Below are positions 1-5,825 of a stretch of 19,505 nt of DNA, piece by piece (position 1 is the stretch's first letter; every line of letters begins with the position of its first letter). A program made the position numbers and the translations under genes. The stretch lies in the NCBI GenBank assembly GCA_023436605.1, contig JAEZIQ010000149.1, forward strand, positions 1-19,505. Reading direction: 5' to 3'. Under the pieces are notes generated by a model. That model had not been told where the DNA came from. It was given only the letters and a program-made list of their open reading frames with translations, and did no database searches. The stretch is from Actinomycetes bacterium. Lineage in GTDB: Bacteria; Actinomycetota; Thermoleophilia; Solirubrobacterales; 70-9.

Positions 1-444
1 GACGACCTGCTCGCAAAAGCGCTCACCCGCCTCGGCCAGCGGGCACTGACCGAAGCCGAGATGCGGGAGTGGCTGGTGAAGAGAGAGGCCGAGGAGACGG
101 AGATCGAGAGGATCATCGCCTTCCTGACCGAGAACCTCGCTCTCGACGACCGGGCCTATGCCCTGGCATTCACGGCTGACAAGCGAGACCTTTCCGGGTG
201 GGGTCAGGACCGGATCCGAGGTGACCTGCTCCGGCGCGGCATTGACCGGCACCTGGTCGAAGAGGCCCTCGCCGCCGACAACTGTGAATCGGAGATTGAA
301 CGGGCCGTGCGCGTGCTCAACGAGCGGGGCGCGGACCTGAGCGACGATCGGGGACGGCAGCGCGCCCTCGGTCTGCTCGCCCGCCGTGGATATGAGGCCG
401 AGGAGGCCTACGCCGCGATCCGCATCGCTGCCCGCGCCGCCTGA
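1..444 (+). CDS. recX: Regulatory protein RecX, C-terminal part (5' end outside window)
   Basis: The reading frame is open from base 1, so the gene starts upstream; 147 residues are visible. RecX binds RecA filaments and modulates recombination and SOS activity in the cytoplasm. The visible part shows the family's repeated three-helix pattern: a first repeat with ALTRLGQRALTEAEM, a middle repeat with LALDDRAYALAFTADKRDLSGWG followed by RGDLLRRGID, and a last repeat ending in RALGLLARRGYEAEEAYAAI. It is rich in Arg, Glu and Ala, as usual for RecX. recA is expected just upstream, and rny follows 92 bases downstream behind its own promoter-like box. The ATG at 61 lies inside the conserved first repeat and is not the true start. 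Family assignment rests on pattern recognition and genomic position. Confidence 0.88.
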   Translation, partial: DDLLAKALTRLGQRALTEAEMREWLVKREAEETEIERIIAFLTENLALDDRAYALAFTADKRDLSGWGQDRIRGDLLRRGIDRHLVEEALAADNCESEIERAVRVLNERGADLSDDRGRQRALGLLARRGYEAEEAYAAIRIAARAA

Positions 445-520
445 TTTACGGGCTGCGAACCGCTTTCGCCACGTGTATCCCGACCCGGTCCAATTCGGAA
501 GGGACGATCGGGGCGTCGGC

Positions 521-526
521 TACCCT
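521..526 (+). promoter_or_regulatory. -10 box of rny (TACCCT)
   Basis: TACCCT fits the actinobacterial -10 pattern TANNNT and ends 10 nt before the ATG at 537. Transcription would begin within a few bases of the start codon. No clear -35 is visible. Confidence 0.45.
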
Positions 527-536
527 TGAGTGAGGC

Positions 537-2057
537 ATGGCGCTCGACTCGATCATCCCGGCCTGGCTGCGGAACCGGTCCCCGGCACCGGAGGGGGAAA
601 AAGGCGCCGAGGCCCCGCTCCAGAAGTCAAACGGAACGGTCGCCAGGAGCGAAGAGACGGTGGCAGAACCAACCGTCGGCGCGCCCTCACCTGATTTCGA
701 TTCGCCGCCTCCCCAAGGAAATCTCCTCTCCGCTGAAGCTGAATTGCGGGCGAGACGCGAAGAAATTGTCCGCATGGAGGAACGGGCTCTGCGGGACCTG
801 GAATCAGCGAAAACGCGGCTGCGGGAAGCTGACCGGCGGTCCGAGCTTGCGGAGGAGCGGGAACGGGCGCTCGACAAGGCCGAGAGGGAAGTGGAGGAGG
901 CCCGTGAAGCCCGGCTTGCCGAACTGGAAGCTGTATCGGGTCTCACCCGGGTGCAGGCGAAGCAGCTCCTGATCAAGGAGGTGGAAGCGGAAGCCACCCA
1001 TCAGGCGGGACTGACCGTAAAGCGGATCGAGGAAGAGGCCCGGCTCGACGCGGAAAGACGTGCCCGAGGGATTCTTGCCGTGGCGATGCAGCGGCTCGCC
1101 TCGACCCAGTCGATCGAATCGAACACCCACACCATCCAGCTCCCGAACGAAGAGATGAAGGGAAGGATCATCGGCAAGGACGGCCGCAACATCCGGGCCC
1201 TCGAGAACCTCACCGGAGTCGACATCATCATCGACGAGACTCCGGAAACCGTCGTCATCTCGAGTTTTGACGGAGTCCGGCGCGAAGTGGGGCGGATGAC
1301 ACTCGAGAAGCTGATCGCCGACGGCCGCATCCATCCCGCTTCCTGTGAAGCCGCTTTTGAGGAAGCTTCGGCCAAAGTCGATGACGTCATGGTTGAAGCG
1401 GCGGAGTCGGCTCTGCTCGAAGCCCGCGTCACCGGGCTCCATCCCGAGCTGGTCAGGCTGCTTGGCCGGCTTCGCTTCCGGACCAGCTACAGCCAGAACG
1501 TGCTCGACCACCTGGTCGAATGTTCGAACCTGGCCGCCCTGATGGCGGCCGAGCTGGGTGCCTCGGTCGAAGTGGCCCGCAGGGCGGCGTTGCTCCATGA
1601 CATCGGCAAGGCAGTCAGTCACGAAGTCGAGGGCACTCACGCTGCGGTCGGAGCCCGGCTCGCCAGGCGTTACGACGAAGTGGATGCGATCACCCACGCA
1701 ATCGAGGCCCACCACAACGAGATCGAACCGGTGACTGTCGAGGCGGTGATCGTGCAGGCCGCCGACGCCCTCTCCGGCGCCCGGCCAGGAGCCCGGGGCA
1801 ACTCGCTCGAGCAGTACGTAACCCGGCTCAGCGATCTCGAAGAGATCGCGATGCGACAGGCGGGTGTCAGCAAGGTGTTCGCTATGCAGGCCGGCCGGGA
1901 AATCAGGGTGATGGTCGATCCGGGGCAGGTCGACGACGAGGCAACCGCCCTGATCTCGCATGAAATAGCGGCCGCCATCGAGCGTGAAATGGAGTACCCG
2001 GGGCAGGTTCGGATCACCGTGATCCGCGAACTTCGCTCCACACGAATCGCCAGATGA
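537..2057 (+). CDS. rny: Ribonuclease Y without the N-terminal membrane helix
   Basis: RNase Y is an endoribonuclease that initiates mRNA decay; in Bacillus it is membrane-anchored. This 506-residue protein has a Pro/Glu-rich, non-hydrophobic N-terminus (1-60), a charged coiled coil (about 65-185), a KH RNA-binding domain (about 198-265, GRIIGKDGRNIR at 209-220) and an HD domain (about 317-420). The HD metal and catalytic residues are present: H325, H354-D355 in LLHDIGK, H368, H392-H393 and D410 in ADALSGARPGAR. The usual N-terminal transmembrane helix is missing. A TGA at 531-533 lies in frame two codons before the ATG, so the start cannot be moved upstream. The start is preceded by a -10 box and no strong Shine-Dalgarno. 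Overall length is close to the usual 510-520 residues. Most well-studied Actinomycetes lack this enzyme. Confidence 0.95.
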   Translation: MALDSIIPAWLRNRSPAPEGEKGAEAPLQKSNGTVARSEETVAEPTVGAPSPDFDSPPPQGNLLSAEAELRARREEIVRMEERALRDLESAKTRLREADRRSELAEERERALDKAEREVEEAREARLAELEAVSGLTRVQAKQLLIKEVEAEATHQAGLTVKRIEEEARLDAERRARGILAVAMQRLASTQSIESNTHTIQLPNEEMKGRIIGKDGRNIRALENLTGVDIIIDETPETVVISSFDGVRREVGRMTLEKLIADGRIHPASCEAAFEEASAKVDDVMVEAAESALLEARVTGLHPELVRLLGRLRFRTSYSQNVLDHLVECSNLAALMAAELGASVEVARRAALLHDIGKAVSHEVEGTHAAVGARLARRYDEVDAITHAIEAHHNEIEPVTVEAVIVQAADALSGARPGARGNSLEQYVTRLSDLEEIAMRQAGVSKVFAMQAGREIRVMVDPGQVDDEATALISHEIAAAIEREMEYPGQVRITVIRELRSTRIAR

Positions 2058-2072
2058 GCGTCCCTGAACCTG

Positions 2073-2099
2073 CCGGCTGAGGACCCGCCGGGTCGCCGG
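2073..2099 (+). terminator. Hairpin downstream of rny
   Basis: GACCC (2082-2086) and GGGTC (2090-2094) form a five-pair stem with a GCC loop. Flanking CCGG (2073-2076) and CCGG (2096-2099) can extend it. It begins 15 bases after the rny stop. No T-run follows, so it may be a processing or stabilising hairpin and not a true intrinsic terminator. Confidence 0.35.
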
Positions 2100-2108
2100 T
2101 CAAATCGG

Positions 2109-2114
2109 TAGGAT
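2109..2114 (+). promoter_or_regulatory. -10 box (TAGGAT) of the small membrane protein gene
   Basis: TAGGAT ends 8 nt before the ATG at 2123. There is no Shine-Dalgarno site in the gap, which suggests a leaderless or nearly leaderless mRNA. Confidence 0.45.
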
Positions 2115-2122
2115 TCGCGCCG

Positions 2123-2401
2123 ATGGATATCAAGACCGCCTTCCTCGCCTTCGGCATCGGCCTCGCCTGTTACGCAGTCATCATCAGCTTCGTCGGGCTG
2201 CGCGTAAAGAACTTCCCCAGCAAGGGCGCGATGATCGGTTCGATCCTGATCGCGCTGATCCTGGTCGGCGGCACCGCCACCTTCGCGGTCAAGCTCTCGA
2301 TCGAAGAAGCCCACGAGCGCGAAGAGGGCCATCACCCGACCGGCGAGGAATCCACCGAAGCCGCGGGCATTCGCATCGTTCAGCCGGCCGACGCCGCCTG
2401 A
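2123..2401 (+). CDS. Small two-helix membrane protein of unknown function
   Basis: This 92-residue protein has two hydrophobic segments, about residues 7-26 (starting FLAFGIGLACYAVIISF) and 35-56 (GAMIGSILIALILVGG). They are joined by a short basic loop (LRVKNFPSKG). The hydrophilic C-terminal tail is rich in Glu and His (HEREEGHHPTGEE). The positive loop between the helices suggests a hairpin with both ends outside the cytoplasm, but that is inference. The ATG at 2123 is chosen because it directly precedes the first hydrophobic segment and follows a -10 box at the leaderless distance. The gene sits alone between rny and miaB, with its own promoter-like box and a repeat array starting at its stop codon. 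I do not recognise the family. Codon use resembles its neighbours, so it is likely a real native gene. Confidence 0.75.
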   Translation: MDIKTAFLAFGIGLACYAVIISFVGLRVKNFPSKGAMIGSILIALILVGGTATFAVKLSIEEAHEREEGHHPTGEESTEAAGIRIVQPADAA

Positions 2402-2463
2402 ACCTGCGATCGGCGGGGTAGAACCTGCAGTCGGGCGGGGTAGAACCTGCAGTCGGGCGGGGT
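2400..2463 (+). repeat. Three tandem copies of a 21-22 bp repeat
   Basis: Units run 2400-2420, 2421-2442 and 2443-2463, each starting GAACCTGC and ending in GGCGGGG. Units 2 and 3 are identical over 21 bases; unit 1 has GATC-G where the others have AGTCGG and is one base shorter. The first unit overlaps the stop codon of the preceding gene. The octamer GAACCTGC also occurs once more at 2066-2073, after rny. Confidence 0.8.
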
Positions 2464-2476
2464 CCGACCCGCCCTC
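2454..2476 (+). terminator. GC-rich hairpin closing the repeat array
   Basis: GGGCGGGG near 2454-2461 pairs with the following ACCCGCCC around a short TCCG turn, giving seven to eight pairs with one bulge. It overlaps the last repeat unit. It could terminate the small membrane protein transcript, but no T-run follows. Confidence 0.35.
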
Positions 2477-2488
2477 CAAGTGAAACCC

Positions 2489-2523
2489 GTCCGATCACGA
2501 CATCCATGAATGGATGATCGGAC
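2489..2523. repeat. Nested inverted repeat (9 + 5 bp arms)
   Basis: GTCCGATCA (2489-2497) is perfectly complementary to TGATCGGAC (2515-2523). Inside them TCCAT (2503-2507) pairs with ATGGA (2510-2514) around a two-base turn. The result is a long stem with a five-base one-sided bulge at 2498-2502. It could be a protein-binding palindrome, part of an RNA fold, or the remains of a small mobile repeat. Confidence 0.55.
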
Positions 2524-2545
2524 TCCGCGTCTCGGAGGACTTTGA

Positions 2546-2628
2546 GGTCCGGGGTGGGTGCGCCCGTCACGGGCCTTCGGGGGAGCGCGAAGCGCGACGG
2601 ACCAGGAAGGGCACACCCGTCCCGGGCC
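2546..2628 (+). other. Candidate structured RNA or repeat remnant upstream of miaB
   Basis: GGTCCG (2546-2551) pairs with CGGACC (2598-2603) and encloses two smaller hairpins: GCCCG with CGGGC (near 2562-2574) and GCGC with GCGC (near 2586-2595). Together they would make a three-way junction. A 20-base segment at 2556-2575 is repeated imperfectly at 2609-2628, with 16 of 20 positions the same by eye. No open reading frame of note is seen. It lies before the likely miaB promoter, so it is probably not in the miaB mRNA; it could be the 3' end of the upstream transcript or a separate small RNA. Confidence 0.35.
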
Positions 2629-2651
2629 CTCTCCACTCTTTGAAGTAGCTG

Positions 2652-2657
2652 TAATCT
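2652..2657 (+). promoter_or_regulatory. -10 box (TAATCT) of the miaB-miaA-dapF operon
   Basis: TAATCT ends 9 nt before the miaB ATG at 2667. No Shine-Dalgarno site lies between them. It is the best promoter candidate for the three-gene unit. Confidence 0.5.
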
Positions 2658-2666
2658 CGTCGGTCG

Positions 2667-3989
2667 ATGAAGAAGTTTCACGTCACCACCTTCGGGTGCC
2701 AGATGAACGAGCACGACTCGGAGCGCATGAAGGGCATGCTCACATCGCTCGGGTACACCGAATCCGAGCAGCGTGACGAGGCCGATCTGATCCTTTTCAA
2801 TACCTGCTCGATCCGCGAGAACGCGGACAACCGGTTCATTTCGCATCTCGGCGAAGCCAAGCGTCTCAAGGGGGAGGATCCCGAGCGGATCGTCGGGGTC
2901 GGCGGTTGCTGGGCCCAGTCGGTCAAGGACGAGGTCTTCCGACGGTTTCCCTTCGTCGACGTCGCCTTCGGGCCCGGCCAGATTCACAAGCTGGCCGAGT
3001 TCCTCAACTCGGACCAGCTGACCGCGCAGGGGTTCTTCGAGTTTGAGGATTTCGCCGGTCACCTTCCGGCTCGTCGGGCCCGCCAGTTCCAGGGATGGCT
3101 CCAGATTTCACAGGGCTGCAACTGCGTCTGTTCGTACTGCATCGTTCCTTCGACCCGTGGTCGGGAGCAGAGCCGCGACCCGCAGGAACTGCTGCTCGAA
3201 GCAGAGCGGCTTGCCGCCGACGGCGTTCGGGAAATCACCCTGCTCGGCCAGAACGTGAACTCCTACGGCCGCGATCTGCCCAGCGATAGCCGGATCCGGT
3301 TCTCCGACCTGCTGACGATGATCGACGGGGTTGACGGCATCGACCGGATCCGTTACACCAGCCCTCATCCGAAGGACATGCGCGAGGACGTGATCGAGGC
3401 CCATGCCAGCCTTCCCTCGCTCTGCGAGCACATCCATCTTCCGCTGCAGTCCGGGTCAAGCCCGATCCTCAAGAAGATGCGCCGCACCTACACCCGGGAG
3501 CGGTACATGGACCGCGTGGCGATGATCCGTGAGCGGGTTCCCGACTGCGCGATCACGACCGACATCATCGTCGGTTTTCCCGGCGAGACCGACAGCGATT
3601 TCAATCAGACCCTCGAAGTGGTGGAGGAAGTGGGGTACGACGGCGCCTTCACCTTCGTCTACTCGCCCCGACGGGGAACGCTCGCGGCGGAGATGGAGGA
3701 TCAGGTCGCCCATCCGGTCAAGGTCGAGCGGATGGAGAGACTGGTCGAGGCGGTCCAGCGACGGGCCAGAGAACGCTCCCAGCGTTTCGTGGGACGCACC
3801 ATGGAAGTTCTGGTCGAAGGGCCCAGCCGGAACGACCCGACCCGGATTCGCGGCCGCATCCGCCATAACAAGGCGGTCAACTTCGAGGGGACCGCGGAAG
3901 CCGGACAGATGGTCGAAGTCGAGATCACCTCGGCCACGTCACAGACCCTGACCGGCACCGAGCGCCTGCTCAGCGGTATCGGCGTCTAG
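2667..3989 (+). CDS. miaB: tRNA-2-methylthio-N6-dimethylallyladenosine synthase MiaB
   Basis: MiaB is a radical-SAM methylthiotransferase that adds a methylthio group to i6A at tRNA position 37, the base made by the next gene's product. At 440 residues it has normal length. The N-terminal UPF0004 domain carries the three auxiliary-cluster cysteines C11 (TFGCQMNEHDSE), C47 (NTCSIRENA) and C81 (GGCWAQ). The radical-SAM domain has CxxxCxxC at C151, C155 and C158, followed by IVPSTRGRE. A TRAM RNA-binding domain occupies about 377-437. An extra cysteine, C153, sits inside the SAM-cluster loop where asparagine is usual. The ATG at 2667 is chosen because MKKFHVTTFGCQMN matches the family N-terminus. 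miaA follows after 3 bases, so the two are co-transcribed. Confidence 0.97.
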   Translation: MKKFHVTTFGCQMNEHDSERMKGMLTSLGYTESEQRDEADLILFNTCSIRENADNRFISHLGEAKRLKGEDPERIVGVGGCWAQSVKDEVFRRFPFVDVAFGPGQIHKLAEFLNSDQLTAQGFFEFEDFAGHLPARRARQFQGWLQISQGCNCVCSYCIVPSTRGREQSRDPQELLLEAERLAADGVREITLLGQNVNSYGRDLPSDSRIRFSDLLTMIDGVDGIDRIRYTSPHPKDMREDVIEAHASLPSLCEHIHLPLQSGSSPILKKMRRTYTRERYMDRVAMIRERVPDCAITTDIIVGFPGETDSDFNQTLEVVEEVGYDGAFTFVYSPRRGTLAAEMEDQVAHPVKVERMERLVEAVQRRARERSQRFVGRTMEVLVEGPSRNDPTRIRGRIRHNKAVNFEGTAEAGQMVEVEITSATSQTLTGTERLLSGIGV

Positions 3990-3992
3990 GGG

Positions 3993-4937
3993 ATGTCCGG
4001 TTTGGAGCCGGGTACCGATTCGCCGCCGCTGATCGCAGTCTTCGGGCCGACCGCGATCGGCAAGACAGGCGTCTGTATCGAGCTGGCCGACCTGCTTCGC
4101 GAGCGGGGGGAGGATCCGGTCGCGATCAACTGTGACTCGATCCAGGTCTACGAGGGCCTCGAGGTGATCAGCGGTGCCGCGACGGCCGACGACCGGGACA
4201 GGCTGGAACATCGGCTGCTTTCATTCGTTCCGATCAGCGAGGAGTTCAGCGCCGGACGATTCGGCGATGCGGCACACCGGGAGATCGACTCTGCACTGGA
4301 ATCGGGTCGACGACCGATCCTGGTCGGGGGCACCGGGCTCTATCTGCGGGCGGCCCTGACCGAACTCGAGATGCGCCCACCGGTCGACCAGAACTTGCGA
4401 AGCGAGGTCGAAGCCGAGGTTGAACGGCGGGGACCCAACGCGCTCCACGCAGAACTTCCGGATGATCTCTCCGAACGGGTTCATCCCAATGACCGCAAGC
4501 GAATCGCCCGCCTGACCGAGCTGATCCGCTCCGGAGTCGACCCGCACCCCGATCATCGAGGCGGGGGAGAGCTGTGGACCGCTTCGCTGAGACGTCCTGC
4601 GCTGTTGATCGGGCTGGTCGAGGACGACGAGCCGCTGGTCAAGAAGATCAGGGTCCGGGTCGAGGCGATGGCCGTCGCCGGGGCTGCCGATGAAGCCGAA
4701 AGGGCGGAGGCGGCGGGGGCAGCACGAACGGTTCGGGCGGCGATCGGTTTCGATGAGTTCCGCCGGGGAGATCTCGAACGGGTGGTGATTCTCCACCGAC
4801 GCTACGGGCGGAGGCAGATGACCTGGATGAGAAGGATGGAGGGGATCGAGGTCATTGACCGGACCGGATTGAGCGACGCCGAGGTGGCATCAATAATCCT
4901 CGATCTCGCTGAACAGATACCTTCCCGGGTCGCATGA
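3993..4937 (+). CDS. miaA: tRNA dimethylallyltransferase MiaA
   Basis: MiaA transfers the dimethylallyl group from DMAPP to N6 of A37 in tRNAs reading codons that start with U, making the substrate of MiaB. The 314-residue protein has the P-loop GPTAIGKT (18-25), the catalytic-aspartate motif NCDSIQVY (D48), LEHRLLSFVPISEEFSAGRF (71-90, the family's 'HHLID..' region) and VGGTGLYLRA (111-120). The C-terminal RRQMTWMRRM segment contacts tRNA. The ATG at 3993 is 3 bases after the miaB stop. The last codons overlap dapF by 4 bases (ATGA), so miaB, miaA and dapF form one transcription unit with likely translational coupling. No key residue appears missing. Confidence 0.96.
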   Translation: MSGLEPGTDSPPLIAVFGPTAIGKTGVCIELADLLRERGEDPVAINCDSIQVYEGLEVISGAATADDRDRLEHRLLSFVPISEEFSAGRFGDAAHREIDSALESGRRPILVGGTGLYLRAALTELEMRPPVDQNLRSEVEAEVERRGPNALHAELPDDLSERVHPNDRKRIARLTELIRSGVDPHPDHRGGGELWTASLRRPALLIGLVEDDEPLVKKIRVRVEAMAVAGAADEAERAEAAGAARTVRAAIGFDEFRRGDLERVVILHRRYGRRQMTWMRRMEGIEVIDRTGLSDAEVASIILDLAEQIPSRVA

Positions 4938-5776
4938 AGTTCGAAAAGTGGCAAGCACTCGGCAACGACTACGTGATCATCGAGGCGGAAGACCTGCCTT
5001 GGGAGATGACCCAGCAGCGGGTCCAACGGATCTGCGATCCGCACTTCGGGATCGGTTCCGACGGGATCCTGCTGCTTTCCAGATCGGATGATCCGGGATA
5101 CGTGGCCAATCTGAGGATCTTCAATCCGGATGGTTCCGAAGCGGAGCTGTCCGGCAACGGTGCCCGCGAGGCGATCCTCTACCTGCGGCGCCACGGCTGG
5201 ACCGACGCCGACACTTTCAGCATCATGACCGCTTCCGGTCCGGTCACCCCGACCATCACGTCGGAGCGGACCTGCAGGGTCGAGATGGGCAAGGCCTCCA
5301 CGACCTCCAAGGATTACCCGGATGGGGCAGATGACGGACGAGGCACCCTCGCCTCGGGGGATCGCGACTGGAAGTTCCAACATGTCTCGATCGGCAATCC
5401 ACAATGCGCGATCGAAGCGGGCGCCGACCTCGAGGAGCTCGACCTCGGCAAGATCGGCCCGGGAATCGAGCGCAACTGTCTTTTCCCGAACCGGACCAAC
5501 GTCTCGTTCTACCGGGTATCCGGGTCGCGGGTACGGGCAAGGATCTTCGAGCGCGGGGTAGGGGAAACACTCTCCTCCGGCACCGGAGCTTCAGGGGCCG
5601 CTGTCGCCGCCTTCCTCAACGGAGCGCCCAGCCCGATCACCGTCGAGCTCGACGGCGGGGAACTCAAGGTGGATATCTCAGATGATCTCGACGTGACCCT
5701 GACCGGCTGGGCGGAACCGATCGCCGCCGGCGAGCTGGCGCCTGAGATGGTGGCCGCGCTGGCCGATCTGGGCTGA
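4934..5776 (+). CDS. dapF: Diaminopimelate epimerase family protein with both catalytic Cys replaced by Ser
   Basis: DapF interconverts LL- and meso-diaminopimelate, the last step before lysine and cell-wall cross-linking, using two cysteines as acid and base. This 280-residue homologue keeps the fold and substrate-binding residues: ALGNDY (N11), FGIGSDGILL (38-47), NPDGSEAE (N64), IGNPQ (N155), NRTNV (N189) and ERGVGET (E206-R207). At the first catalytic site it reads ELSGNGAR, with S73 (TCC at 5150-5152) where ECGNGAR-type sequences have Cys. At the second it reads TLSSGTGAS, with S215 (TCC at 5576-5578) where TLACGTGAC is usual. The gene starts inside the miaA stop codon, and dapL is next downstream. 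It may be a slow or altered epimerase or racemase, a lyase or dehydratase, or a non-enzymatic remnant kept under selection. Family membership is certain; activity as DapF is not. Confidence 0.9.
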   Translation: MKFEKWQALGNDYVIIEAEDLPWEMTQQRVQRICDPHFGIGSDGILLLSRSDDPGYVANLRIFNPDGSEAELSGNGAREAILYLRRHGWTDADTFSIMTASGPVTPTITSERTCRVEMGKASTTSKDYPDGADDGRGTLASGDRDWKFQHVSIGNPQCAIEAGADLEELDLGKIGPGIERNCLFPNRTNVSFYRVSGSRVRARIFERGVGETLSSGTGASGAAVAAFLNGAPSPITVELDGGELKVDISDDLDVTLTGWAEPIAAGELAPEMVAALADLG

Positions 5777-5788
5777 GCCTGTTGGCTT

Positions 5789-5794
5789 TAGATT
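5789..5794 (+). promoter_or_regulatory. -10 box (TAGATT) of dapL
   Basis: TAGATT lies 31 nt before the dapL start. Transcription would begin near 5801, giving a leader of about 25 nt that contains the Shine-Dalgarno site. Confidence 0.4.
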
Positions 5795-5813
5795 TGAACA
5801 GAACCGAACCACC

Positions 5814-5821
5814 GAAGGAGG
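5814..5821 (+). promoter_or_regulatory. Strong Shine-Dalgarno site of dapL (GAAGGAGG)
   Basis: A near-perfect ribosome binding site sits 4 nt before the GTG at 5826 and decides that start. It contrasts with the many genes here that lack any such site. Confidence 0.85.
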
Positions 5822-5825
5822 AACC

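Noticed and set aside
804..1961. Long minus-strand open frame opposite rny (385 codons)
   Set aside because: It is fully antisense to the clearly conserved RNase Y. Its translation shows no domain pattern, and long antisense frames are expected in GC-rich coding DNA.
2400..2463. CRISPR array
   Set aside because: The units are directly tandem with no spacers, only three copies exist, and there are no cas genes.
2489..2523. tRNA or T-box leader before miaB
   Set aside because: No anticodon arm, T-loop or acceptor end can be formed, and no T-box consensus is present. It is only an imperfect inverted repeat.
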